A DNA stretch of 64,000 nt from Methanorbis furvi. Its GTDB lineage: Archaea > Halobacteriota > Methanomicrobia > Methanomicrobiales > Methanocorpusculaceae. The DNA is taken from assembly GCF_032714615.1 (NCBI RefSeq), contig NZ_JAWDKA010000002.1, positions 62,001-126,000 on the forward strand. Direction: 5' to 3'. The notes below the pieces were generated by a model. The model had not been told where the DNA came from and did not search any database. It worked only from the letters and a program-made list of their open reading frames with translations. Both the position numbers and the translations under genes were made by a program. The stretch's first letter is position 1; each line of letters starts with the position of its first letter. Of this stretch, positions 1 to 9,153 are shown in pieces.

Positions 1-1445
1 ATATAGTAGCCGAAGATGTTGTTGTAGGCGATCTTCAAAGATTTGATGCCGGTCCGGTCACGTTCGGTCTGCTGCAACTCGGCGATCCAGCCGCGTCCGT
101 TTGCCAGCACGTCACGAAGCTCGTCGAGGTCGGCGTTGTAGCCTGCACGAATCACGTTGCCGTTTCTGTATACTGCCGGCGGGTCGTCGATGATTGCGGC
201 ATTGATCAGATCCGCGACACCGGTGAAGTCAGGAATTTTTGCAATTTGTTCTGCGAGAAGTCCTGATGCTTCTCCAACCGATTCTCCGATCTCCGGCAGT
301 CTGACAACGGTTGATGCAAGCGACAGAAGATCGCGTGGAGATGCATTGCCGTAGGCGATGCGGCCAGCGATCCGCTCAATGTCGGCAACTTTTGCAAGTA
401 CTGTTCCAAGCGTTCCGCAGAGCACGGGACGGTTGTTGAAAAATTCCACAGCATCAAGTCTGCGGTTGATGGCTGCCGGGTCCACAAGGGGGACGGTGAC
501 AACCGAGCGGAGTGTTCTGCTTCCCATCGGTGTTTTGGTCCGGTTCAAAAATCCGAACAGGGTGGTGTCGTTCCGGTCCCCACGGAGCGGTGAGAGGATC
601 TCCAGATTTCGCAGCGTTATTGCGTCCAGCACCATTGCGTTGTTTGCATGTCTGCGGGAAAATCCGCTGATGTGCGGGAGTGCGGTCTTCTGGGTCTCCT
701 TTGCGTATCTGAGTGCGGCTCCTGCGGCGCTGATGCAAAGGGGAGAGTCCGCACAGTCAAATCCTTCCAGTGTTGCAACACCGAATGCTTCAGAGAGCAC
801 TGTTTCACCATCAGCGAAAAGGCCTGACCGTCCGGGGGTGAGGACCCGGCCAGTGCCTGCAAGAAAACTGATGAGGTCGCTCGAGACTCCCTGCGGCACT
901 AAAATTTCTGCGGGAGTGTAGCGTTCGATCTCGGTTGCAAGAGAGGCATGATTTTCTTCTGACGCAATGTCTTTGACAAAAAATTCGCCGGTGGTGATGT
1001 CAAGAAAGGCAAGTCCGCATGATTTTTTTTTGGCGTCAACTGATAATGCCATCAGATAATGCGCCGCACTGCCGTCCACAATGCCGGTGTCAATAGCGGT
1101 TCCGGGAGTTACCACGCGGACGACATCACGCTTTACACAGCCTTTGGCGGTTTTTGGGTCCTCGACCTGTTCGCAGATTGCCACTTTGTAGCCTTTGCGG
1201 ATCATCCGCGGCAGATACAGGTCCAGTGCATGATAAGGGATGCCGGCAAGCGGTATCTGGTTGCCGTCAGGATCTTTGGATCGTGTGGTCTGCACGATGT
1301 CAAGTTCCCTGGCACATATCTCTGCGTCCTCCCAGAAGGTTTCGTAAAAGTCCCCCATCCGCATGAAAAGAACGCAGTCAGGATACTGTTCCTTGAACGT
1401 CCTGACCTGTTCCATCGCAGGGGTGAGTTTCTTTGGAGGGACCAT
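1..1445 (-). CDS. mutS: DNA mismatch repair protein MutS (N-terminal part, runs off the left edge)
   Basis: MutS binds mismatched bases and starts mismatch repair. Reading down from an ATG at 1445-1443 gives about 481 residues without a stop. Residues 31-35 read GDFYE, which contains the Phe-x-Glu pair that inserts at the mismatch in MutS1 proteins, so this is the repair type rather than an MSH4/5 or MutS2 form. The visible part covers the mismatch-binding, connector and part of the core/clamp domains; the ATPase domain lies beyond base 1. Bacterial-type MutS occurs in some methanogens and is thought to have been acquired from bacteria. No mutL is visible, but it could lie to the left of the window. 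Confidence 0.95.
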   Translation of the reverse strand, partial: MVPPKKLTPAMEQVRTFKEQYPDCVLFMRMGDFYETFWEDAEICARELDIVQTTRSKDPDGNQIPLAGIPYHALDLYLPRMIRKGYKVAICEQVEDPKTAKGCVKRDVVRVVTPGTAIDTGIVDGSAAHYLMALSVDAKKKSCGLAFLDITTGEFFVKDIASEENHASLATEIERYTPAEILVPQGVSSDLISFLAGTGRVLTPGRSGLFADGETVLSEAFGVATLEGFDCADSPLCISAAGAALRYAKETQKTALPHISGFSRRHANNAMVLDAITLRNLEILSPLRGDRNDTTLFGFLNRTKTPMGSRTLRSVVTVPLVDPAAINRRLDAVEFFNNRPVLCGTLGTVLAKVADIERIAGRIAYGNASPRDLLSLASTVVRLPEIGESVGEASGLLAEQIAKIPDFTGVADLINAAIIDDPPAVYRNGNVIRAGYNADLDELRDVLANGRGWIAELQQTERDRTGIKSLKIAYNNIFGYY

Positions 1446-1486
1446 AGTTAGTGATAGATATATTACTCGGGATTGCTATTTCTAAT

Positions 1487-1523
1487 GTGGGGTTCGCATC
1501 CCCTGCGGGGTAGCGAACCCCAC
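1487..1523. repeat. Perfect 11-bp inverted repeat upstream of mutS
   Basis: The arms GTGGGGTTCGC (1487-1497) and GCGAACCCCAC (1513-1523) are exact reverse complements around a 15-nt GC-rich loop that itself contains CCCC/GGGG. It sits about 40 bp upstream of the mutS start, so it could be a regulatory dyad or a small mobile repeat. Confidence 0.75.
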
Positions 1524-1690
1524 AGAAACACACAATCCCGATGCACTCGACGCTTCGCGTCTCGGAGTTGTGTGCAGGAGTTTTTGTATATTGTTTTTTC
1601 TGATAGAAGTTATGCAGTGTGATGTGAAAAAAATTTAATATGTTTTTTTCTGGAAAATGTAATCGGATAAGTAGTGAGAGGATGTAATGA

Positions 1691-1870
1691 GAAAAAATCA
1701 TCACGGATTCACCGCCCTGAAAATGCGAGTGAGTCTACGCCAGAAAAATTTGCCAGCTGTTATCCAGTGAGGGCGAAAAGGACGTAGGCGATCAGCTGGA
1801 GTCCCGCCCGAACGCAAGATAACAGCGATTGGCAAATTTGGAATCTGTGTGAATCTGTGGTTGATTTTTC
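1691..1870. repeat. Long imperfect palindrome (family C)
   Basis: The outer arms at 1691-1712 and 1849-1870 are near reverse complements, and the inner arms at 1746-1763 and 1819-1839 match except for a 3-nt insertion (AAATTTGCCA against TGGCAAATTT, with AGCTGTTAT/ATAACAGC next to it). The right half resembles 6849-6892, so this is likely a dispersed element. Confidence 0.65.
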
Positions 1871-1965
1871 CTCATCACTCCCACTCACCACTAATTTGTT
1901 TGCATTTTTGTTCGTGTGTCTTGTGTTTCAAAAATCACGCCGCATAATTTCTATTCTGAAAACTT

Positions 1966-2003
1966 GCCATTGGCGATTTTTTCATTCGTGCTATTCGCGT
2001 TTC
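1966..2003. repeat. Half copy of palindromic repeat family B
   Basis: The run GCCATTGGCGATTTTTTC followed by ATTCGTGCTATTCGCGTTTC is the same as the right arms of the larger family-B repeats near 48.4 and 50.5 kb. Only one arm is present here. Confidence 0.7.
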
Positions 2004-2071
2004 AAATTATCATCCAGTCCGCAATTATCTCAACCCTTCGCATTTTTAGCGCTGGAAATGTAAAAAAAAAT

Positions 2072-3349
2072 TTAGGAGTACATCGCGTCCGGCTGCTGCA
2101 TCACAATACCGGTCCTGCCGCTCTTCACCGATGCAAGAGCTTTTGCGAAATCTTCCTGATTGATCATCGTCCGCCGCTTGCGGATCGCATTCATTCCTGC
2201 TTCAACACAGACCGCCATAAGTTCTGAGCCGTTCATTCCTTCGGTCTGGCCTGCGATCTCTTCTAAGGAAACCGTTTTTCTCAGATTCATCTTTTTTGTA
2301 TGAATCTCAAGAATTACTTTTCGTCCTTTCGCATCCGGCAGCGGGAACTCAATGATGCGGTCGAACCGTCCCGGGCGCAGGAGTGCTTTGTCAAGAATGT
2401 CATGACGGTTGGTTGCGCCGATAATTTTCACATCACCACGGTTGTCAAACCCGTCAAGTTCAGCAAGCAGCTGCATAAGTGTCCTGTTCACCTCATGGTC
2501 TCCTGCCGAGTAGGCATCATGCGTCCTTGAAGCCCCTATTGCATCGATCTCATCGATGAAAACAATCGCCGGTGCCCGTTCGCGTGCCATCTGGAACAGC
2601 TCGCGAACGAGTCTCGCACCTTCGCCGATGTACTTCTGCACAAGCTCAGACCCTACCACATGAATGAACGTCGCCTTCGTGTGATGGGCGACAGCTTTAG
2701 CGAGCAGAGTCTTACCGGTTCCGGGCGGCCCGAACATCAGCACTCCTTTTGGCGGTTCAATGCCGACGGCCTCAAACAGACGCGGCGACTTGAGCGGCAG
2801 CTCAATTGATTCGCGGAGCAGCTGCTTCTGCTCATCAAGACCGCCGATGTCGTCATATGTGACCAGCGGGGCATCCAGAATTTCCATCGCCTCCACCTGC
2901 ATATCATACCTTGGCGGCAGAATGTCAACAACAGTAAATGACTGCAGATGCATAGCGCACTGGGCGCCCGGCACCAGACCCTTTGTGGATGTGAGATGCT
3001 CGCTGATCCGTGAAAGGAACTGCGGGCCGGTAGTGCTTCGCACCACCGCATGGTTTTCATCCAAAACCGATTCAATCGTTCCAAGTACCAAAGGCGGACT
3101 GCGGTAGCTGTCAAGCTCATCACGCAGTTTTTTTATCTCGCGCTTGTGCTGATCACGCTGAGATTCTGCTGCCGCGTTCTGGAGCCGGAGCTGGCGGACC
3201 TGTTCGCGAAGTTCGTAGTTTCTGCTTTCCAACGCAACGTTTGTTTTCCGCAGAGCTGCAAGTTCGCCTTCTTCAGACAATGAGATTCTGTTGTCTGCCG
3301 CATTCTGACCGCTGGAGAGAGGCGATACAATATCCGGTGTTTCTGACAT
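2072..3349 (-). CDS. pan: Proteasome-activating nucleotidase (PAN)
   Basis: PAN is the hexameric AAA+ ATPase that unfolds proteins and feeds them to the archaeal 20S proteasome. The 425 residues fit the family. In order: an N-terminal coiled coil (about 26-82), an OB domain (about 85-145), then the AAA+ domain with Walker A GPPGTGKT at 207-214, Walker B IVFIDEID at 262-269, sensor GATN at 311-314 and the arginine finger in RPGRFDR near 325-331. The C-terminal MYS fits the hydrophobic-Tyr-any (HbYX) motif that docks into the proteasome alpha ring. The second AAA+ gene upstream is on the same strand 162 bp away; a shared transcript is possible but not shown. Confidence 0.95.
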   Translation of the reverse strand: MSETPDIVSPLSSGQNAADNRISLSEEGELAALRKTNVALESRNYELREQVRQLRLQNAAAESQRDQHKREIKKLRDELDSYRSPPLVLGTIESVLDENHAVVRSTTGPQFLSRISEHLTSTKGLVPGAQCAMHLQSFTVVDILPPRYDMQVEAMEILDAPLVTYDDIGGLDEQKQLLRESIELPLKSPRLFEAVGIEPPKGVLMFGPPGTGKTLLAKAVAHHTKATFIHVVGSELVQKYIGEGARLVRELFQMARERAPAIVFIDEIDAIGASRTHDAYSAGDHEVNRTLMQLLAELDGFDNRGDVKIIGATNRHDILDKALLRPGRFDRIIEFPLPDAKGRKVILEIHTKKMNLRKTVSLEEIAGQTEGMNGSELMAVCVEAGMNAIRKRRTMINQEDFAKALASVKSGRTGIVMQQPDAMYS

Positions 3350-3511
3350 GGCAACTTATGGGTATATCAGTCTATATCGCTAAAATATCTTCTCATTCGA
3401 GTCTCGGTTTTTTACTTAGTTCATAAATTCGTTTGTTGGAAAGTAACGTTCTTCATAGCTTTGTCCATCTCAAAATCACACCGCATAATATGATAAAAAA
3501 AGAGGTTTTGG

Positions 3512-4687
3512 TTATTTTGTGGTGTTGGCTGCAAGCAGTTCGATGTAGTGTTTTGCGGCACGCGGGGTTCTGCCGCTGCTGCGGAGTGCATGCATTTCCG
3601 CTCCTTTGAAGAGTGTCTCCTGCGGAATGGTGAGTCCGTGCTCCTCAGCAAGTGAGGAGACGATTTCGAGGTATGCGTCACGATCAGGTTTTTGGAAGGT
3701 GATGACGAGACCGAAACGTGCGGAGAGGCTGATGGTTTCCTCGAGGGTTTCGTTTAGATGAATGTCGTCACCCTCGCGGCCGCGAAAGGTGACACGAACA
3801 AGGTGGCGGCGGTTGCTGGTTGCGTAGATGACGATGTTTTTGGTACGGGCGGCGGCACTCCCTTCCAGAATTGCTTTTAGTGCGGCGAAGTCTCCGTCTC
3901 CTTCGGCGAAGGAGAGATCGTCGATGAAGAGGATGAACTTGAGAGGATTTGATGCGAGTTCTTCGATGAGGGTGGGGATGGTTTCAAACTGGGACTTTTT
4001 TATTTCGATCAACCGGAGTCCCAGGGAAGCATATTCGTTGACGATGGCTTTGACGGTGGAGCTTTTGCCGGTTCCTGCATCACCGTAGAGGAGAACATTG
4101 ACTGCGGGTTTTCCGTTGAGGAGGGCGAGGGTGTTGGCGATTACTTTATTCTTTTCTGCTTCGTAGCCGTAGAGATCATCAAGTGTCTGCGGGTCCGGGT
4201 ACCGGAGAGGGAGGATCTGGTTGTCTTTGACAAGGAACATGTGATGTGCGGCAAAAATGCCGTAGCCGGTCCGGTGAATATTTGCCATGCGGTCTGCGTA
4301 GCCACTGACAAGATCGATTGTTGTGGTGTTCCACTGGGGCAGGGATTCGGGACATGGGGAGGGGAGGTCTTGCGGAGTTATGCGGCTGAGTTCTTCGAGG
4401 ATTTTGAGTTCTTCGTTCAGAGCGGATGTGATGTGCGGTGAGGCTGGTTTGTTTTCAACAATCTGGCGGAGGTAGAGGTTGTCACTTTCGTAGACGGTTT
4501 TTTTGATGTATTCGCTGATGTTGTCGGTGTGACTGTAGAGTTCGGCAACAAAGTCGGTGTAATGGTCGATGAACCGGACGGTGTCTGTTCCGTCGTCGGC
4601 AAGTAAGAGGGAGAGTTTTTGATAGACCGGGAGGTCGAGGAGGCCGCGAAACAGTACGAGGCGATGAAGGAGTAAGGAATGCTGCAT
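3512..4687 (-). CDS. DUF815-family AAA+ ATPase
   Basis: This 391-residue ATPase has Walker A GDAGTGKS at 202-209, Walker B ILFIDD at 252-257 and the family-typical YATSNRRHLV segment near residue 300. These are the hallmarks of DUF815, a family best known from bacteria and of unknown biochemical role. The N-terminal 170 residues are helical and less conserved. It starts with ATG at 4687, next to a short AT-rich intergenic region from which the threonine ammonia-lyase gene departs the other way. Its substrate is unknown; the neighbouring PAN gene does not prove a link to the proteasome. Confidence 0.85.
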   Translation of the reverse strand: MQHSLLLHRLVLFRGLLDLPVYQKLSLLLADDGTDTVRFIDHYTDFVAELYSHTDNISEYIKKTVYESDNLYLRQIVENKPASPHITSALNEELKILEELSRITPQDLPSPCPESLPQWNTTTIDLVSGYADRMANIHRTGYGIFAAHHMFLVKDNQILPLRYPDPQTLDDLYGYEAEKNKVIANTLALLNGKPAVNVLLYGDAGTGKSSTVKAIVNEYASLGLRLIEIKKSQFETIPTLIEELASNPLKFILFIDDLSFAEGDGDFAALKAILEGSAAARTKNIVIYATSNRRHLVRVTFRGREGDDIHLNETLEETISLSARFGLVITFQKPDRDAYLEIVSSLAEEHGLTIPQETLFKGAEMHALRSSGRTPRAAKHYIELLAANTTK

Positions 4688-4819
4688 AGTACAACGTTTG
4701 GGGTATATGCTGAATATTAATCTTTTGGCAGGTGACAGACAGCTCAGGAATCATGGAACACCATTTGAGAGTGAACAATTATTCCCTCAGAGTGTGTACA
4801 ATTATAGCGATATTTTCCG

Positions 4820-6013
4820 ATGCTCACACTCGACAAGATCTATCATGCCGCCTACATTCTGCGGCCGGTCATCAGGAAGACCGATATCATCTATGCTCCC
4901 AATCTCAGTAAGGACGGGTTTGTGTATCTGAAGACGGAGAATCTTCAGATTACTGGTTCGTTCAAGGTTCGCGGTGCCTATTATAAGATTTCGCAGCTCA
5001 GTCCGGAGGAAAAATCACGGGGGGTTATTGCGTGTTCGGCAGGAAACCATGCGCAGGGTGTTGCTCTTGCGGCGGCGAAGAATGGCATTCATTCTCTGAT
5101 CTGTATTCCTGACAGTGCGCCGATCTCAAAGATTGAGGCGACGAAGTCGTACGGTGCTGAGGTGGAGCTTGTGGCAGGGGCGTATGATGATGCGTATGCG
5201 AAGGCGTGCGAGCTGCAGAAGGAGCAGAGCATGACGTTTATTCATCCGTTCGATGATGATGATGTGATCGCGGGGCAGGGAACGATTGGTCTTGAGATTT
5301 TGGATCAGTTGCCGAATGTTGATGCGGTTGTTGTTCCGATCGGCGGCGGCGGTCTGATCTCGGGTATTGCGTTTGCGGTGAAGCATCTGAGACCGAATTG
5401 TAAGGTTTACGGTGTGCAGGCGGAGGGGGCTCCTTCGATGAAGCGGTCTGTTGATCAGCAGAAGAAGTCGTCGCTTGCTGCGGTGTCGACGTTTGCGGAC
5501 GGTATTGCGGTGAAGTGTCCGGGCGATATTACGTTTGATATGGTCAGCAGGTATGTTGATGAGATTGTGACGGTCACCGACGATGAGGTTGCGAGCGCTG
5601 TTCTTGAGCTGATTGAGCATCAGAAGCTGATCGCTGAAGGGGCGGGAGCGGTTTCTGTTGCTGCGGTGATGTTTGGAAAAATCGATGTTGCAGGCAAAAA
5701 TGTGGTGTGCGTACTTTCGGGTGGCAATATTGATGTGACGATTTTGAGCCGCGTTATCACCCGCGGTCTTCTGAAGTCGGGACGTGTTGCGAATCTGACG
5801 ATTCCGCTGATCGATAAGCCGGGGCAGCTTCAGGGAATCTCAGAGATTATTGCACAGCTTGGCGGTAATGTGGTGAGCGTGCATCATGATCGCGGGGAGG
5901 CAAACTCTGCGATCAACAGCTGTGTGATTAAGATCGGTATGGAGACACGCGATCAGGAACAGATCGATGAGATCAAGAGTGCTCTGCTGGGTGCCGGTTA
6001 CAAACTTATGTGA
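4820..6013 (+). CDS. ilvA: Threonine ammonia-lyase (threonine dehydratase)
   Basis: This PLP enzyme converts L-threonine to 2-oxobutyrate and ammonia, the entry to isoleucine synthesis or to threonine breakdown. The PLP lysine is K49 in GSFKVRGA, the phosphate-binding glycine loop GGGGLISG is at 175-182, and a single C-terminal ACT domain covers about 322-397. The length (397) fits the short single-ACT type shared by archaeal and TdcB-like enzymes, not the long double-ACT E. coli IlvA. Regulation by isoleucine therefore cannot be assumed. The gene is alone, ending at two oligo-T runs. The ilvBNCD operon is 26 kb away. Confidence 0.9.
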   Translation: MLTLDKIYHAAYILRPVIRKTDIIYAPNLSKDGFVYLKTENLQITGSFKVRGAYYKISQLSPEEKSRGVIACSAGNHAQGVALAAAKNGIHSLICIPDSAPISKIEATKSYGAEVELVAGAYDDAYAKACELQKEQSMTFIHPFDDDDVIAGQGTIGLEILDQLPNVDAVVVPIGGGGLISGIAFAVKHLRPNCKVYGVQAEGAPSMKRSVDQQKKSSLAAVSTFADGIAVKCPGDITFDMVSRYVDEIVTVTDDEVASAVLELIEHQKLIAEGAGAVSVAAVMFGKIDVAGKNVVCVLSGGNIDVTILSRVITRGLLKSGRVANLTIPLIDKPGQLQGISEIIAQLGGNVVSVHHDRGEANSAINSCVIKIGMETRDQEQIDEIKSALLGAGYKLM

Positions 6014-6027
6014 GTTCGTTTGATCAA

Positions 6028-6048
6028 TTTTTTTTTGCGATTTTTTTT
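6028..6048 (+). terminator. Oligo-T terminator after the threonine ammonia-lyase gene
   Basis: Runs of nine and eight T lie 15-35 bases past the stop codon, as expected for archaeal oligo-T termination. Confidence 0.6.
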
Positions 6049-6256
6049 CTGTCCTTGGTTTTGTTTTGAGTAATCACAAAAATCACTGAGAGATATTTTC
6101 ATGGCGTCATCATCCAATTGATTTTGCCAGGTAACTGCACGCGGAAAAATTGCAAAATGCGAGTACAACCGAGTTTAGCGAAGAAAATCGAAATCATCTA
6201 AACACTAATATCAGTGCAGGGTCAATGTAGTACTCTACAGGGAGTTGTAACCCACC

Positions 6257-6775
6257 ATGGCCTCAGAGAAATCAAAAGGCAGCAGTAATGTCATTAAACT
6301 GAACGGCGAGAAGAAGATCGTTATTGTAACTGCTCCGAATAAGGGAAAAAATCAACCAGACAGCGACGGCGGTAAGCAGAAGGCAAAGATGCCGAAGAAG
6401 GCGAACGAGTCGCACAAGAAGCTTGCGAAGCAGACGAAGGCTGCGAAGAAGACGCTGAAGGAGCTGAAGAAGGAGAAGCAGGCGGCAGAGATTCTGATGA
6501 ATTACTGCAATTCGATGGGGAAGTATTTTGCAGATCAGACGGCAATCAATGCGCTGATGGATGTGGCGGTGGATTCGCAGAATGTTGTTGATGAGCAGGC
6601 CGCAGAGATCATTCCAGATCTGACCGAGGAGGCAAGCGCGGTTATGGGGGAGACAACGGATGAGTTCCTGAAAGGGTTCCATGAGTCAGAGGAGTATGCG
6701 GCAGCGCTTGTTGCGTACCGCGACCGCCTGGAGACGGAGAGCCGGATTTTAGGGGAGACGGGCGAGGGGGAGTAG
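6257..6775 (+). CDS. Lysine-rich charge-segregated hypothetical protein
   Basis: I do not recognise this 172-residue protein. Residues 1-80 are very rich in lysine and form a likely coiled coil around 50-80 (KKLAKQTKAAKKTLKELKK). Residues 85-172 are acidic and helical. There is no signal peptide or membrane segment, and the single cysteine is near residue 84. The basic front could bind nucleic acid or membranes, but nothing proves it. It is a lone gene with a GGGAG element about 15 nt before the ATG. Family-C-like repeat sequence lies just beyond its 3' end. Confidence 0.75.
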   Translation: MASEKSKGSSNVIKLNGEKKIVIVTAPNKGKNQPDSDGGKQKAKMPKKANESHKKLAKQTKAAKKTLKELKKEKQAAEILMNYCNSMGKYFADQTAINALMDVAVDSQNVVDEQAAEIIPDLTEEASAVMGETTDEFLKGFHESEEYAAALVAYRDRLETESRILGETGEGE

Positions 6776-6848
6776 GAAACTTGGGAAAGGAATTTATCTT
6801 TTTTTGTCAGGAAAAAATGTTGTTGAATTGAGAGGTCGTCTCGCGCGA

Positions 6849-6892
6849 GCGCAAGATAATGACGATTGATAAATTGAAAATTTGTGTGAATC
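6849..6892. repeat. Partial copy of family-C palindrome (right half)
   Basis: GCAAGATAAT, CGATTG, AAATT and TGTGTGAATC occur in the same order and nearly the same spacing as at 1815-1855. The left half is not clearly present nearby. Confidence 0.45.
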
Positions 6893-6914
6893 CAAACACA
6901 AAAAAATAGAAAAA

Positions 6915-8096
6915 TCAGTATTTTATTTTCTTATACACCGGAGCATGCGTCTTTTCCTCATCCTCCTTATCCTGCCTCATCTTTCGATCAATCCAGGCAA
7001 GTACATACCGCTGCACAAGCGGCCGGTAATAAATACCCGTAAACGCCACAATCAATCCTGCAAGCGTCAGGAGAATAATCGCAATAACACCCTCAGTCGT
7101 CGTAAACGGGAACGGCTCGATCGGTGAAATCGACAGAAAATAAATCACCGCACCATACACAATCATCCCTAAAGCAACGATAAAGAACGGCACCACAAAC
7201 ATCCGTGCAAGAGCAGCCCGCTCATTCTGCACACAGTCCGCAATCTTACCTGCCACCGCAACAAGACCTGCAACAACCATCCAGACAACCGCACCATACA
7301 GGAACGTCATCACATTATAGAGCAGACCAGCATCCCCCGTCACCGGATAGTACGTCACAATACTCATCAGACCCGCGATCACACCGCAAAGCGTCAAAAT
7401 TCCGGCAATCGCATACGCCACGAACGAAATTCGCCCTTTGTGGAATGAATCAACAAACCCGTAATAGATATACCCCACATACTCATCCAGATCAAACCCT
7501 TTAATCAGCAGATACACACCGATAATACCGATCACCACAAGCATCGCAGGAATCTCAGGAGACAGCAAAGACGCTGCCACATACAAAATCATCGCAAGCG
7601 CAATCGGCACCAGAACGCTTCGGGAAATCTTCGGATCATTAAACAGCTTCTTAATAATATAATATGTACCCTCGATATTCGGCAGCTGCTTAATCACCAC
7701 ACGCACAACACCCGCCACCTTCAGATGCGACTGAATAATCGGCAGAACAAACTCATCCTCCGCACCATCCGAGATCAGCACACAACTCTCAACACCAGTC
7801 TGCGCAACCAGATCCTCCAAAAGCTCGGCAATCCGGCGGTCACCCTCCAGCATATTCATATGATTACCGCCGATAACCGCAACCTCCACATCCTCGCCCT
7901 TGCCCTTCAGCTCATCATACGTCTTGATCGCCTGGAAAATCGCATTCGTATCCGAATCCTCAGGATCCGCAATACCAAGACGCGTCGCAGCGTCCAGACA
8001 CGCCTCTCTCCCCACAACAGGACTCGTCACGCCTGCCTTATATCCGATATCATCGTCCCGATCGACGCTGAGAATCAGAATTCGTCCCGCAGTCAT
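6915..8096 (-). CDS. DUF373 family membrane protein
   Basis: The 393 residues match the archaeal DUF373 family: a soluble N-terminal domain of about 150 residues starting RILILSVDRDDDIG, with an internal GGNHMNMLEGDRRIAELLEDL segment cut into family-typical pieces, followed by about seven membrane segments between 155 and 370 and a charged cytoplasmic tail. Function is unknown; the Asp-rich N-terminal segment suggests metal or nucleotide binding (inference). It is a single gene starting at ATG 8096. Confidence 0.85.
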   Translation of the reverse strand: MTAGRILILSVDRDDDIGYKAGVTSPVVGREACLDAATRLGIADPEDSDTNAIFQAIKTYDELKGKGEDVEVAVIGGNHMNMLEGDRRIAELLEDLVAQTGVESCVLISDGAEDEFVLPIIQSHLKVAGVVRVVIKQLPNIEGTYYIIKKLFNDPKISRSVLVPIALAMILYVAASLLSPEIPAMLVVIGIIGVYLLIKGFDLDEYVGYIYYGFVDSFHKGRISFVAYAIAGILTLCGVIAGLMSIVTYYPVTGDAGLLYNVMTFLYGAVVWMVVAGLVAVAGKIADCVQNERAALARMFVVPFFIVALGMIVYGAVIYFLSISPIEPFPFTTTEGVIAIILLTLAGLIVAFTGIYYRPLVQRYVLAWIDRKMRQDKEDEEKTHAPVYKKIKY

Positions 8097-8271
8097 CCAT
8101 TATACCTTGCGAGTTAATCGATAATATACCTGTGGGCAAAAAAGCATTGTATCATTTATTCGTTCATTGACAGGAATCATTCGTCATAACTCCGTCCATG
8201 GCAAACATGCCGCAGACATGCGTTTCTTAAGCAACTCAGAAACAAAATAAAACAGAAAAAAAATATGGAAT

Positions 8272-9153
8272 TTAGATAAGCTTTGACCGCTGGAGCTTTA
8301 ACAGATCCTCGGTCGTCAGCTTCTCACCGCTCTTGAAGGCATTGAAGATAGTCTCTGCCTCTTTGCGTGCGGACTTGTTATCCTTCACAGTCTTGACCTT
8401 CTTCTGCTTGCTGCGCATACCGGTCAGGACCTTATCATAATCGCGGAGATTCTTCTGGCACTCAAGGAATGCCTTGTGCTCAGCATCTGCTGCTTCCTGA
8501 GCCTCAACAAACTGCTTGTGCTTTGCATCTGCACCCTCGCGTGACTTGTCAGCCTTGCGGTAGCACTCGACCATCAGATCATGGTGCTTCTGTGCAAGCT
8601 CTGCCTTCTCGGTCACATCTGCGTGGAGAGCGGATGCCTGCTTGCGGAACTCACGTGCCTCAATTAAGCGGCCGCGGACTTCCTTGTTCTGCTCGTGCTC
8701 AACTTCCTGCTCTTTGACTTCAGCACGGAGCTGCTTGATCTTGTCGACAAGCTCACGCTCCTTTTCCGTAGTCATGACCTCAGTCTGCTGTCTCTCTTCA
8801 AGAGCCTCAATCTGACGGAGAATGTCCTTTGCGGATGCCTTCTTCTCATGGCTTGCAGCGGCTGCGCCGGAACCTGCATCGCCTCTGAGTGCGTCAATCT
8901 CCTCGAAAAGCGCATTTGCCTTATCGTTTAATTCATTGCGCTGTTCCTTAAGAGCCTGAACCTCGTTGTTGTTCTGATCACGAAGCTCTTTATTCTTCTG
9001 TGCATCCTCAACATACTGACGGGTTGCATTGTTCAACTCGTTTCTCTCGCGGGCAAACTGGCTTGCCTGCGCGTTCAACTCATTGCGCTTTGTTTTGTGT
9101 TCTTCAGACTCTTCGAGGAGTGTTTTTCTCTTTGCGACAAGATCTTCGGTCAA
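8272..9153 (-). CDS. Coiled-coil protein of the archaeal COG1340 type
   Basis: Almost the whole 293-residue chain is a charged heptad coiled coil with repeated E/K/R-rich RNELN-type blocks. The pattern is that of the archaeal COG1340 coiled-coil proteins, which are often misannotated as phosphoserine phosphatase; no phosphatase motif is present. The frame upstream is closed by a stop, so the start is a TTG at 9153, with AGGT about nine nt before it. A role in chromosome or cell structure is possible but unproven. Confidence 0.8.
   Translation of the reverse strand: MTEDLVAKRKTLLEESEEHKTKRNELNAQASQFARERNELNNATRQYVEDAQKNKELRDQNNNEVQALKEQRNELNDKANALFEEIDALRGDAGSGAAAASHEKKASAKDILRQIEALEERQQTEVMTTEKERELVDKIKQLRAEVKEQEVEHEQNKEVRGRLIEAREFRKQASALHADVTEKAELAQKHHDLMVECYRKADKSREGADAKHKQFVEAQEAADAEHKAFLECQKNLRDYDKVLTGMRSKQKKVKTVKDNKSARKEAETIFNAFKSGEKLTTEDLLKLQRSKLI

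Larger units (their letters stand above)
1446..2071. other. 626-bp gene-free stretch with three inverted-repeat structures
   Basis: No convincing gene. It lies between the starts of mutS and the 3' end of the PAN gene. It holds an 11-bp perfect inverted repeat (1487-1497 with 1513-1523), a long imperfect palindrome at about 1691-1870, and half of a family-B repeat at 1966-2003, each described separately. Short ORFs here overlap the repeats and lack ribosome sites. Confidence 0.7.

Noticed and set aside
1059-1451. Plus-strand frame opposite mutS
   Set aside because: Antisense to the conserved MutS N-terminus.
8272-9153. Phosphoserine phosphatase, a common label for this coiled-coil family
   Set aside because: No HAD phosphatase motif is present; the sequence is coiled coil throughout.
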